Positions 16,120 through 24,846 of a stretch of 64,000 bases of DNA are shown here, in pieces; within the stretch, counting starts at the first letter, position 1; each line of letters begins with the position of its first letter. Below the pieces are notes generated by a model that saw nothing but the letters and a program-made list of their open reading frames with translations, did no database searches and had not been told where the DNA came from. Location of the stretch: assembly GCF_000025565.1 (NCBI RefSeq), contig NC_014108.1:20654-84653 (forward strand), read 5' to 3'. Both the position numbers and the translations under genes were made by a program. The DNA is from Enterobacter cloacae subsp. cloacae ATCC 13047 (GTDB lineage: Bacteria; Pseudomonadota; Gammaproteobacteria; Enterobacterales; Enterobacteriaceae).

Positions 16120-18146
16120 AGAATGTGAATATCCTGGCTTTGGGAGCATTTATGCTCCCTGTTTCATTTGCGCATGCGCAAATTCAGGCCACCCCGGACA
16201 CAGCCAAAATTACTGCAAGTAAGGATATCGCAGGTTCTATTTCATCAACGGTAAAAGGGAAAACCAGTAACGCCTCCCGTTTAAATGAATCGCAGATCCG
16301 TCCGGTATCCGGTGAAAACAATATGCGAACCTATGACGGCCAAACCGCATTTAACGGCAAAGCCGTTTGTAAAGGCTCATCTGAGTTCATGCGCATGCTT
16401 GTTCAGCCCACAACGAACGGTAATTTAAAACTGCTGAATATCATGCAGGATACCGATATGAACGGCTCCCTGGACATCACAACGTCACCAGGTTGGGATA
16501 TTTCAGTAGTTTGCAGTAACGGCTTTCAGACGTGTTCCGATGCGAATAATGCTGCTACCTGCACTTCTTGGGCCTGGGTTGCAGATCCCAAGAGCTACCA
16601 ACTAGGCCGTAAAAATGTCGCTATGACGGAACTGGGTGGTTGTTACTGCATAAATAACAGCTGTGGCAGCAATCTCGCCTGGAATAATCTGGGCCAAATT
16701 CTTAACGATCTGGGTGGCGGCGCATCACAGGCACTTTCGCGGGCAAACCCCTGGTTCACACTGAGTCAGATTAAGGTTGACGGCGTATCGGCATCTTTCG
16801 TTGGCGGTGACACAGCTTCATGTTCGATTGGTGATTCAGAAGGTTTCTTTGGTACTGCTGATGGTAAAAAAATCCTTAATTACAAGGATAATTATAACGC
16901 CATGAAGACGGATGCCAACAGTCAGAAGACCACCAGTGATGCCTACCGCATGATCACTGAAGGCAGCCTGAACCCAAACGAAACGTCTGATGTGTACTCA
17001 TGCGATATCACTCGCAACGTGAATCTGGATGAACCTAAGCTGAATGAAATTATCGCCTTTGATGGAGGGCAAGGTTCCGTTCAGCAATGTGGCACTGACT
17101 GCCTGCAACTGGTTTTAGGTCGTCTGGGTGATAACTACTGGAGCGGTACGTGTAAATACTTTGAAGTTGATTCTAACTTTTTCATCAAAGACCACACCCG
17201 TATAGCCAGCGCTACGCTCATTAACGCCGTTTTTGATGACTGGATGCAACTGTGGGCCGGAGATAAAGTCGTCTGGTCAGGACCGTATGGCAACTGGAAC
17301 GATGCAGGCCCGGTGCCTGGCGCATGCGAACTGAGCAAGTCATGGAACCAATCTCCGAATACGGACTTTAAAAAGTACCTTGATAAAAATGGCCCGGTCA
17401 AATTCAAAATCCGCGTCGAAGTCTCTGGTGAAGGCGAAGGATATGCTCTGGTACGGCTGAAGGCTGACCTCTCCTGTCGTGAAGGTGATGAGTATGTCTC
17501 AAACACCTGTACTGCTTATGAACAGGACCAAAACTGTCAGCTTGTCGATGAAACTGTGGACGGAGTGAAAACTTTCACTGGTAGCATCAACACCGGCCTT
17601 ATCCCTCTTCCCCAAACCCAGGTTCTTCAGGGCAGCTTCTGCTCTGTCGCTGTGAAACGTGATTGGTTTAAAAAGAAACGGCAATACCGATGCAACCGCA
17701 AGACAGACTTCAATTTCGACAAAATAATTGAGCGTAAGGCCTACATCGATAAAACCGTCACGCCCGGCGACTATAAAGACAAAATGTTCAATAACGGCAA
17801 GGTAACTTACGGTGCAGGTGAATTATTCTGGCCTGACATGCCGAAAGTGGGTGATTGTATAAATATGTGCAAAACCCGTAAGCCGAAACAAACTCCAGAC
17901 ATGGCTGTTTCCGGGCAGGTTGATAAAAATAATAAAGCGAGCGTGATCAAATATGACAATTTCTATTATGAGTGTGATGCAACGAACAAATGCCCTGCTG
18001 AACCTGGCGAGGAAGTTATTAAAGCTTGCCAGTGTCTTAATGAGTTCGCAGAAGCTTCAGCGATCATGCAGGTTATTCGCCAGGCTGGTCAGGACATGAT
18101 CTGTAGTTCCGGCAATCCCAAGAAGCCAGATGGTTCAAGCAAATAA
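16116..18146 (+). CDS. Large cysteine-rich secreted protein, TraN-like
   Basis: The 676-residue protein has a signal peptide ending FAHAQ and many cysteines (for example GGCYCINNSCGS and CSIGDSEGFFG). It lies between traC and the recognisable traN. Long TraN proteins of IncHI and IncA/C type exceed 900 residues, and this gene may represent an N-terminal or companion part of such a mating-pair stabilisation protein, now encoded separately. It would be exported and disulfide-bonded, probably with help from the DsbC encoded earlier. A box A palindrome forms the signal-peptide cleavage codons (16166-16183). Function is inferred from location and composition. Confidence 0.65.
   Translation: MKNVNILALGAFMLPVSFAHAQIQATPDTAKITASKDIAGSISSTVKGKTSNASRLNESQIRPVSGENNMRTYDGQTAFNGKAVCKGSSEFMRMLVQPTTNGNLKLLNIMQDTDMNGSLDITTSPGWDISVVCSNGFQTCSDANNAATCTSWAWVADPKSYQLGRKNVAMTELGGCYCINNSCGSNLAWNNLGQILNDLGGGASQALSRANPWFTLSQIKVDGVSASFVGGDTASCSIGDSEGFFGTADGKKILNYKDNYNAMKTDANSQKTTSDAYRMITEGSLNPNETSDVYSCDITRNVNLDEPKLNEIIAFDGGQGSVQQCGTDCLQLVLGRLGDNYWSGTCKYFEVDSNFFIKDHTRIASATLINAVFDDWMQLWAGDKVVWSGPYGNWNDAGPVPGACELSKSWNQSPNTDFKKYLDKNGPVKFKIRVEVSGEGEGYALVRLKADLSCREGDEYVSNTCTAYEQDQNCQLVDETVDGVKTFTGSINTGLIPLPQTQVLQGSFCSVAVKRDWFKKKRQYRCNRKTDFNFDKIIERKAYIDKTVTPGDYKDKMFNNGKVTYGAGELFWPDMPKVGDCINMCKTRKPKQTPDMAVSGQVDKNNKASVIKYDNFYYECDATNKCPAEPGEEVIKACQCLNEFAEASAIMQVIRQAGQDMICSSGNPKKPDGSSK
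16166..16183. promoter_or_regulatory. Box A palindrome (copy 4) in signal peptide of 16116
   Basis: Perfect ATTTGCGCATGCGCAAAT encoding FAHAQI at the cleavage site. Confidence 0.7.
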
Positions 18147-18155
18147 GGATAAATA

Positions 18156-20051
18156 TTGGAAATGCTGAGGAAGTTCATTAGTTCCATTCTAATCCTGTGC
18201 CAGCTCGTTATGTTGATTGGTATTTTGCCAGCAAAAGCGGCAAATCCTATTGCAACAAATTTCGTATGCGGTCAGGATTTAAATAATAATGGTTATCTGG
18301 GCGACGAAGGCGAATATCAGGCCTGTCAAACTGCCACGATAAATCATTCTACGGCGGCGAATTCGTATTGCCTGCCGGGATACACAATGCAGGCAAACGG
18401 GGCTTGCATGAAATACGAATATGCCCCTCTGGGTAGCCAGTGTCCCAATGGCTACTTCATCCAGAATGGCCGCTGCGTGCAAGAAAGTCTGTTACAGGCC
18501 CAGGGCTACTGCCCAAGTGGCTATGTAATGGTAGGTAATGGCTGTCAGTCCTATACCTACACTGCCCCGACGCAAACCTGTCCCGCAGGCTCTTTCATTC
18601 AGAATGGCCGTTGTATCACTCAGCAGCAGATTCAGCCCACAGTTAGTTGTCCTAATGTTGGTGGTAAACAATGGGCCTATGACGGGGCCGGGAAATGTGT
18701 GATGCCTAGCGCAATCATGCAGGTTCCGGGCGGAGGCCGTTGCACTAATGTCCCTGCCGGTTATCAATTGGCAGAATGCCGGATCACCATGCAGGGTCCG
18801 GCCCAATTCTGGACAACTGTTGTATACGCGCAATACCTCTGCTCTGCCGGTTCTATGGTTAACGGCTCATGTGTCGTTAACGCAGATGCCGGGGCTGTGC
18901 AGCTGACCTGTCCATCCGGGACTGTGCTCGAAGGTGGTCAGTGCAAACACACCTCAACCACAAACCTGAATTATCTGTGCAGCACGGGTACGCTGGTCAA
19001 TGGCAACCAGTGTAAAGTCGTGTCCGATGCCGGACCTGTGCAGGCCGTTTGTCAGTCAGGTTACGTTATACAAAATGGTCAGTGTGTAAAATCCACGTCA
19101 TCATCCACGCAGTATTCCTGCTCACAGGGAACGCTCAGTGGCACAAACTGTGTCTGGAACACGTCGGAGAACTACTGCCCAATCGGTGTAAATCAGTCCT
19201 GCCTGAATAATAACGGCGGAGCGTCATGCTCTCCCAATAAATGCATTGATGTCAGCGTTAACAAGCCGGTGGATGAAGGTAACATAGACGGTTCAATGCT
19301 GGTCAATGACGGTAAGAAGTCTGACGATGGCGTATGTATGGATCAGCTGTTTATCTTCAGTGGCCGTGCGCAGGATTGCAAGCTCGCTGGGGTAGATACG
19401 GCCTTTAAGAACTGCTGCAAAAGCGAAGGGAAGGTATTCACCGACTCCGTAGGAGCATTGGGTAATATCTCCACGGCGGCCAGTACCATATCCAAAGTGT
19501 ACGGCGCTGCGCAGGAGGCTTATACCTACTATACCGTCGCGATGCAGGCGACCGGTGATGCAGCTGTCGCATCGTCTATGGCAGCCCAGGGCTTTGGTGA
19601 TGCCATGCTGGTTGCCTTTGACCCGACAAGTCTGGCGATCTCCGTTGCCATTTACTTCGCTATGCAATACCTCATGAAAGCCTGCGATCAGACGTCGATG
19701 GAAACCGCTATGCAGGCCGGTTCCGGTTACTGTCATGAAGTCGGGACATACTGCAAAAAGAAAATCCCTCTGCTGGGCTGTGTCCAGAAGGCAACCTCAT
19801 ACTGCTGTTTTAACTCCAAGCTGGCGAGAATTATTCATGAACAGGGCAGACCGCAGCTGAAGAACTTCAGTGGTTGGGGCGATTCGGGTTCACCGCAGTG
19901 CAGGGGATTCACTCCAGACGAGTTTGCCGCCATCAACTTTGCGGAGATTGACCTCAGCGAATATGTTGAAGATATGGTGAAAAAAGCAACCGATGAAATC
20001 CAGAAGGATGTTAATCAAATCACCCAGGATTTCTACGAAAAAACAAATTAA
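18156..20051 (+). CDS. traN: Mating-pair stabilisation protein TraN with Cys-rich repeats
   Basis: This 631-residue protein has a signal peptide (MLRKFISSILILCQLVMLIG, cleavage near PAKAA). The start is either TTG 18156 or ATG 18162; AGGAT fits the TTG better. Residues about 75-340 hold at least eight short repeats of the type C-x-x-G-x-n-NG-x-C (CPNGYFIQNGRC, CPAGSFIQNGRC, CPSGTVLEGGQC). The C-terminal 260 residues, with CYCCFNSKLARI-like cysteines and HEQGRPQL, are the conserved TraN tail. TraN is the outer-membrane adhesin that recognises a recipient receptor and stabilises mating pairs. The repeat array is probably the variable receptor-facing part (inference). Confidence 0.85.
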   Translation: MEMLRKFISSILILCQLVMLIGILPAKAANPIATNFVCGQDLNNNGYLGDEGEYQACQTATINHSTAANSYCLPGYTMQANGACMKYEYAPLGSQCPNGYFIQNGRCVQESLLQAQGYCPSGYVMVGNGCQSYTYTAPTQTCPAGSFIQNGRCITQQQIQPTVSCPNVGGKQWAYDGAGKCVMPSAIMQVPGGGRCTNVPAGYQLAECRITMQGPAQFWTTVVYAQYLCSAGSMVNGSCVVNADAGAVQLTCPSGTVLEGGQCKHTSTTNLNYLCSTGTLVNGNQCKVVSDAGPVQAVCQSGYVIQNGQCVKSTSSSTQYSCSQGTLSGTNCVWNTSENYCPIGVNQSCLNNNGGASCSPNKCIDVSVNKPVDEGNIDGSMLVNDGKKSDDGVCMDQLFIFSGRAQDCKLAGVDTAFKNCCKSEGKVFTDSVGALGNISTAASTISKVYGAAQEAYTYYTVAMQATGDAAVASSMAAQGFGDAMLVAFDPTSLAISVAIYFAMQYLMKACDQTSMETAMQAGSGYCHEVGTYCKKKIPLLGCVQKATSYCCFNSKLARIIHEQGRPQLKNFSGWGDSGSPQCRGFTPDEFAAINFAEIDLSEYVEDMVKKATDEIQKDVNQITQDFYEKTN

Positions 20052-20209
20052 TAATTAATCAACGCTCTCACGGATGAGAGCAATAAAAACAATCTATTCA
20101 ACATGATATGAGAACTCACAAAATCAATTTAAACTAATTAAAAAATCAGCATGCCATCTAATTGATTATAGTTTATGATACAAATACGTATCATGAACGA
20201 AGATCCATT
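20052..20209 (+). promoter_or_regulatory. Intergenic region before traWU
   Basis: The first real gap in the tra operon (158 bases, AT-rich). It holds a small hairpin around GCTCTCACGGATGAGAGC (20064-20081), possibly a terminator, and a box B site at 20175-20194. A separate, box B-regulated promoter for the downstream half of the operon is likely. Confidence 0.5.
20175..20194. promoter_or_regulatory. Box B palindrome before traWU
   Basis: ATGATACAAATACGTATCAT, a near-perfect 20-base palindrome, 15 bases before the ATG at 20210. Confidence 0.65.
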
Positions 20210-21808
20210 ATGCAAAAAATAATGACGCTGCTGATTAGTGCCACTCTGTCCTTTGCCGCCAGTGCTGCCACTGTCGGCAATACTATAGGCCAGATCTATG
20301 ACATTGCCGAACCCGATGCTCTCAGTGAAATTGAGAGTCGCGTCCGTAGTGTTGACTGGTCAAAGGAAATGAATAAAAACCGCGAATCGTGGCATGCATT
20401 TCGCGGCGTTCCTTTGCCTGTTGCCAAAGAAACACGAACCCGCACCTACGTTCCCTTTTATACCTCGCTCATCGATGTTCCCGATAAAGAGGGCCGTATC
20501 CTGTATCCGAAAGGGTATACGTTTAATCCATTACAGCATGTTCATCTGCCCCAGCGCATTGTGGTGATATCCCCAGGCCAGGAGGAATGGCTGAAATCGC
20601 ACGTCCAGGATACCGACATGGTGCTGTATACCCACGGCGATGTCATAACCAAAGGCGAGTCGCTGGGTCGCCCGGCATTTATACTTGATCCCACGCTGCA
20701 ACAGCGCCTTGATGTGAAAGTCACTCCCAGTATTGTTCAGCAGGAAGGCGCACACCTGGTAATCAACGAATTTGCCTGGAATCCCGAAAAGAAAACATCC
20801 ACAGCGCTTCTGAAATTGATGTCGGATGACATGCTCAGTGCTACTTCCGATGTACTCAGCACAGCCTTCAACGCATTAATTCCCGCAGCTCGCGCGGAAT
20901 GCAAAACTTCCTTCCTGAACCCGGTGACGGATATCGGCTGGTCCTGTATTTTTCCGATGCGTATAGCCGGTGTGCAAATCGTAGGCGGCGAAGAAAATGC
21001 CAGCCACAGCGACAGTCCTGTTTGTGTCTGCAAAGGGGGCGCAGTACCAACTATCGGCCTGAAAACCTCGTTTTGGGAGCCGAAACGTATCATTGATACA
21101 GTTTCTGATCCCTACTGCATGATGCCTCTCGGTACGACACTGACTACGCCAAAGCCAGGTACTCTGGCCGGGGGGCTGAACGAAAACAGCACCTCTAAAA
21201 GAGCATTCCAGCAAGCCCATTATTATATCTTCCCGGCGTGGAAGATTCTCAACATGTTCTACGACATTCCCTGCCTCGATGATGAAGGGTATGACGTGGC
21301 GATGATGACTGAGATCCTTCCTCAGTGGAACAATGACATTTTAAGTCTGATCATTAACCCGGAAGCCCTTCTTTTTGCCAATCCTATTTCCACGATCACC
21401 TGTTCCGCAGACGCAGCTGCGGCTTCGTTTGGGATGCCGCTTAATGCCCTTTTCTGGTGTATGGGTTCATGGGGAAATGCCTACCCACTCTCAGGCTCCA
21501 TTACCTCCACAGACTACGTAGAGGCCAACGCCGGTATTGCAGCCCGAACCATTTATATGATGGGTCGCCTCGGCCTGCTCTGGAATACATCAGACGATGG
21601 ATGCTACCGGGAACTGGCCCCTATCTGGCGCAAAGATCGCTTCAAATTGCAGATGATGCGCCCTGCTCGCAGTACAACATGCCTCCCTATTGGCCGTGAG
21701 GGCTTGCTCTGGACCGGCGGGAAACATGATCCACGAAAAGACAACTTCATGTGGATGATGTTCGAGAAAAAAGACTGCTGCGTCCGTTATTCGGGTTCAG
21801 TTATGTAA
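20210..21808 (+). CDS. TraW-TraU fusion protein
   Basis: I chose ATG 20210 (532 residues), after the box B site; an upstream TTG frame would put the operator inside the gene. Residues 1-21 are a signal peptide. Residues about 22-205 resemble TraW (IGQIYDIAEPDALSEIESRV, the middle PKGYTFNPLQHV block and the late GVKV-type strand). From about residue 228 the protein matches TraU (NPVTDIGWSCIFPMRIAG, SFWEPKRIIDT, NPEALLFANPIS, LFWCMGSWGNAYP). In F and most relatives these are two separate periplasmic pilus proteins encoded side by side. The junction LSTAFNALIPAARAEC looks like the remains of the TraU signal peptide. No stop codon interrupts the frame. Confidence 0.88.
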   Translation: MQKIMTLLISATLSFAASAATVGNTIGQIYDIAEPDALSEIESRVRSVDWSKEMNKNRESWHAFRGVPLPVAKETRTRTYVPFYTSLIDVPDKEGRILYPKGYTFNPLQHVHLPQRIVVISPGQEEWLKSHVQDTDMVLYTHGDVITKGESLGRPAFILDPTLQQRLDVKVTPSIVQQEGAHLVINEFAWNPEKKTSTALLKLMSDDMLSATSDVLSTAFNALIPAARAECKTSFLNPVTDIGWSCIFPMRIAGVQIVGGEENASHSDSPVCVCKGGAVPTIGLKTSFWEPKRIIDTVSDPYCMMPLGTTLTTPKPGTLAGGLNENSTSKRAFQQAHYYIFPAWKILNMFYDIPCLDDEGYDVAMMTEILPQWNNDILSLIINPEALLFANPISTITCSADAAAASFGMPLNALFWCMGSWGNAYPLSGSITSTDYVEANAGIAARTIYMMGRLGLLWNTSDDGCYRELAPIWRKDRFKLQMMRPARSTTCLPIGREGLLWTGGKHDPRKDNFMWMMFEKKDCCVRYSGSVM

Positions 21809-21812
21809 GCGC

Positions 21813-21830
21813 ATTTGCGCATGCACAAAT
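21813..21830. promoter_or_regulatory. Box A palindrome (copy 5, one mismatch)
   Basis: ATTTGCGCATGCACAAAT between traWU and the next gene, close to the ribosome binding site of 21844. Confidence 0.6.
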
Positions 21831-21843
21831 TTAAGGAAAACAA

Positions 21844-22239
21844 ATGCGAAGCCTAATTCTGAACAAAAACATTTCCGTATCAGCAATCTTCTTTTTTTTA
21901 CTGTGTTTTAAAGGGGGAGATATGGCTGCGTGGGTAACAGATAAGACAAACCTGATTACCTGGCTGGAAGCAAATAAGCTGAACAATACCTTCAGCGGGG
22001 CGGATTTTTCAGTGCTTCCAGCCATAGCGGTCATCGCCGGTATGTATGCGGTTAGTCACCTGATCATATTTGTCACTGAAATAGCATTTGCAACATATGC
22101 TGCATTTTCTTCAGTGCCTGAAACGACCGAACTGGTCGTGAGCAAAAATCCCCAAACCGCAGCTCAGGCACCAGAACATAAAGAACAGGATGCCTCACCT
22201 GCACAGTCCGAACGCCATGATAACCCGGAGAAACACTGA
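21844..22239 (+). CDS. Small membrane protein between traU and trbC
   Basis: The 131-residue protein has two hydrophobic segments (about 10-22 and 60-90) and a polar Gln/Pro/Glu-rich tail. AAGGAAAA precedes the ATG at 21844; a second start at 21922 with a stronger GGGGGAG is possible and would drop the first segment. Its stop overlaps the trbC start. Its place in the operon suggests an inner-membrane transfer accessory. I do not recognise a family. Confidence 0.6.
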   Translation: MRSLILNKNISVSAIFFFLLCFKGGDMAAWVTDKTNLITWLEANKLNNTFSGADFSVLPAIAVIAGMYAVSHLIIFVTEIAFATYAAFSSVPETTELVVSKNPQTAAQAPEHKEQDASPAQSERHDNPEKH

Positions 22240-22988
22240 TGAAGAACAGCACCATTTTTCTCCTGGCCTCCCTTGCAACGTTCGGTGTCTGTGCAACCGG
22301 TAGTGAACCCCTGTCAGTAAAAATATCACCAGAAATGATGGCCGCAGCCCGGAATGCGAATGCACAGGCTGTGCAGACACTCAATGATGATGAACAGGGA
22401 GTGGCGCGTCAGTTTGCGTCGTCAATTGCCGAATTTTCAAAGAGTGATGCCTTCAAGAAAAAGCAGGAGGCGGTGAAGTCGCAGGTTTTTGCCTCTGCTG
22501 GTATGCAGGATGATGAGAAGAAAGAAGACGGGCCAAAACTCGCCGGTAATCAGCTCGTCATGTTTGTTTCCAGCAGTATGCCGCTTGTCACTCTGCGTAA
22601 ATATGCACACGACCTCTCCAAAGTAGGAGGAGTGATGGTCATGCGAGGTACAGTAGGCGGGATCAGTAAAATGGTCGATACCATTACGCTGACCCGTAAT
22701 GTACTTAACGCAGATCCCTCCTGCGAAGGGGCAAAATGCAAGATGTGGGGTACGGAAATGCTCATCGACCCCATGCTGTTCCGCATTTACGGCATCAATA
22801 AAGTACCAGCTCTTATCTACCAGCCTGACATGCAGATTCAGAGTTACTGCGATGGCCTGGAAAAGGTCAATAAGGCATCAGCTGTCGTGTATGGTGATGC
22901 GTCCGTTCGCGCACTGCTGGAGCGAATGAACATGATTTCGCCGGATGAAAAGGTTAAGCGCCTGATCACAACACTGGAGAAAGCATGA
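22239..22988 (+). CDS. trbC: Pilus assembly protein TrbC
   Basis: The 249-residue periplasmic protein has a signal peptide (cleavage near FGVCA) and the type-F TrbC domain (about 100-245): LVMFVSSSMPLVTLRKYAHD, then the RIYGINKVPALIY strand near residue 187. It has a thioredoxin-like fold without a CxxC. TrbC takes part in F pilus assembly with TraW, TraU and TraF; here it follows the TraW-TraU fusion. It overlaps the peptidase gene by four bases. Confidence 0.87.
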   Translation: MKNSTIFLLASLATFGVCATGSEPLSVKISPEMMAAARNANAQAVQTLNDDEQGVARQFASSIAEFSKSDAFKKKQEAVKSQVFASAGMQDDEKKEDGPKLAGNQLVMFVSSSMPLVTLRKYAHDLSKVGGVMVMRGTVGGISKMVDTITLTRNVLNADPSCEGAKCKMWGTEMLIDPMLFRIYGINKVPALIYQPDMQIQSYCDGLEKVNKASAVVYGDASVRALLERMNMISPDEKVKRLITTLEKA

Positions 22989-23485
22989 TGATTCTGAAGC
23001 GTCTGGCAACGCGCATTCAGCTATCCGATGAATCGCGCGCATATCTCAACACCACCACCATAGCCCTCTCCCTGGTGCTCGCATACAGTCTGTTTACCCA
23101 TATTCTGATCCCGGCCACGCACAGCGTATTTCCGGTCGTGCTTTTTCGTACCGGTCATGAGGCCACAGAGCAGGACCAGTATGTGCGCTTCTATCTGAAA
23201 GACCGTTATTTGCCCCGTGGCGAAGCGAACCTGGTGAAGCGTTTGGGCTGTATCGCCGGTCAGTACCTTCAGCGCGAAGGCAACCAGTTTTACTGTGACG
23301 GTGTAGAAATTGCGCGAGCGATGGCCCATGACCACAAAGGGAATGCCCTTCCGGTATTCAACTTCACCGGCATTATCCCCGAAGGAAAAGCCTTTGCCGT
23401 GGGGGACACCATTAACAGCTATGACAGCCGCTATTGGGGTTTTATTGATATCGCGACGACAGAAAAACTCATTCCCGTTTTTTAA
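22985..23485 (+). CDS. S26-family signal peptidase (TrhF/TraF type)
   Basis: The 166-residue protein has an N-terminal membrane segment (TTIALSLVLAYSLFTHILI, about 25-45) and an S26 peptidase layout: a candidate serine region HSVFPVVLFR, a VKRLGCIAGQ segment with the expected catalytic lysine, and the conserved GDTINSYDSRYWG box. Such peptidases in IncHI and IncA/C-like transfer regions process pilin or other Tra precursors, as TraF does in IncP. Its presence, absent from F, places this system between F and the IncHI/IncA-C branch. The canonical SMxP motif is altered to SVFP. Confidence 0.8.
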   Translation: MMILKRLATRIQLSDESRAYLNTTTIALSLVLAYSLFTHILIPATHSVFPVVLFRTGHEATEQDQYVRFYLKDRYLPRGEANLVKRLGCIAGQYLQREGNQFYCDGVEIARAMAHDHKGNALPVFNFTGIIPEGKAFAVGDTINSYDSRYWGFIDIATTEKLIPVF

Positions 23486-23488
23486 GTC

Positions 23489-23506
23489 ATTTGCGCATGC
23501 GCAAAT
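23489..23506. promoter_or_regulatory. Box A palindrome (copy 6)
   Basis: Perfect ATTTGCGCATGCGCAAAT between the peptidase stop and traF. Confidence 0.7.
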
Positions 23507-23527
23507 TGCTCTTTCATTGAGGCATAT

Positions 23528-24355
23528 ATGATCAAAGAAATGATACTGGTCGGTGCAACATTGTTTTCATTTCCGGTATTGGCTACCAGTGATGCTGCTG
23601 CACCTGTTAAAAACCCCAGACACGGTTTATTCTGGTATGAGACTCCCAAAAAGGAGGAAGAAAAGAAGGCAGAAAATAAATATCCACGCCCTGTAATTCC
23701 TTCTGCCGATGAACTATTTAAGATGCATCCAAAGGATGTTCAGGATTTACTGGATAAAACCAGGGATTACGCACTGTTTAAATTATCCCCTGACGTTGTT
23801 CTTGATTACTACAAAGTTCAGGATGCTGCACGCAGAAAGTCAGCTGCATTTACCAGCCTGACGGGTTACGTGATGCTGGAAAATCCCCAACTGAATGCAG
23901 CTTCAGATTATCCGATCACGAATCCAGGCAACGCTGAGAAACAGCGCGAACGTCAGGAGCTTAAAAGTAAAAGTCTGATTAAAAATCGTGATGAATATGC
24001 ACTGCTTTTCTTTAGCGAGCCTAATTGTGGTTTCTGCGTACAGCAATCACGTATCCTTGAAAACTTTCAGCGTGAAACCAGCTGGTATATCAAAGAAATT
24101 GATATTACTCGCCAGCCTGCGGCCAGGAAAAAATTCAACGTTGATCGTGCCCCCGTTACCATTCTGATCAAACGCAACTCCGATACGGACAAGTGGATGC
24201 CTGTCTCTGTCGGCGTCGATTCGTTAGATAACCTCAGAACCAGTATTTACAACATGACTCGCGTACTCAACGGCGAACTTGACCCGCGCCAGTTCTTTAC
24301 CAATGAGAAACAGCAGGGCGGATTCTTTGATCCGTTAAAAGGAGCCAATAAATGA
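23528..24355 (+). CDS. traF: TraF, thioredoxin-fold pilus assembly protein
   Basis: The 275-residue protein has a signal peptide (cleavage near VLATS), the TraF N-terminal part starting FWYETPKKEEEKK and a thioredoxin-like domain with an intact CGFC (SEPNCGFCVQQSRILENF, about 165-180). F TraF lacks a complete CxxC, so this copy may be redox-active. TraF cooperates with TraH and TraU in F pilus assembly and disulfide folding. It overlaps the next gene by four bases, which encodes a shorter paralogue. Confidence 0.87.
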   Translation: MIKEMILVGATLFSFPVLATSDAAAPVKNPRHGLFWYETPKKEEEKKAENKYPRPVIPSADELFKMHPKDVQDLLDKTRDYALFKLSPDVVLDYYKVQDAARRKSAAFTSLTGYVMLENPQLNAASDYPITNPGNAEKQRERQELKSKSLIKNRDEYALLFFSEPNCGFCVQQSRILENFQRETSWYIKEIDITRQPAARKKFNVDRAPVTILIKRNSDTDKWMPVSVGVDSLDNLRTSIYNMTRVLNGELDPRQFFTNEKQQGGFFDPLKGANK

Positions 24356-24831
24356 AACCATTACTTCATTTTATGTTTCTTATGTTTTGCCTTCTCAGTC
24401 ATGCACAGGCTGAAACGTCTTCACCGCAGGCTCAGGCACAAGCTGAAAATGCGATGGTCACAGATTTATTGTTCAAAAACAGGAAGAACTTTGCCCTTCT
24501 TTATTTTGTACAACCAGGCTGTGTTTATTGCCAGCATCAGCTTCCCGTCATGGAGGAATTTCAGAAGGAAACAAACTGGTATGTGAAAACCATCGACATC
24601 ATTCAGAACCCGGAGGTGCGTTCGAAATTCAATATTAATGGCACTCCGGTGATTGTCCTGATTAAGAAAAATGCTGGCGCAAATAACTGGCAAGCCGTCT
24701 CAATCGGATACTCGCCTTTAAATACATTACGTGAAGATGTTTTTAATCTGGTTCGCCTGTTTAACGGCCAGGTCCCTCAAAGTAAATATTTCGTTCGTAC
24801 CCAGCGAAACGAATCAACCCCCATTCGTTAA
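24352..24831 (+). CDS. TrbB-like thioredoxin-fold protein, short paralogue of TraF
   Basis: The 159-residue exported protein has a thioredoxin-like domain with CVYC (VQPGCVYCQHQLPVMEEFQK). The core aligns well with the TraF just upstream (shared FQ-ET-WYVK-IDI, and PV-ILIK). F-type systems carry TrbB as a periplasmic disulfide isomerase; this gene may fill that role. The tandem arrangement with traF suggests duplication. Signal peptide cleavage near HAQAE. Confidence 0.8.
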   Translation: MKPLLHFMFLMFCLLSHAQAETSSPQAQAQAENAMVTDLLFKNRKNFALLYFVQPGCVYCQHQLPVMEEFQKETNWYVKTIDIIQNPEVRSKFNINGTPVIVLIKKNAGANNWQAVSIGYSPLNTLREDVFNLVRLFNGQVPQSKYFVRTQRNESTPIR

Positions 24832-24846
24832 CAGGGAAGCATTATT

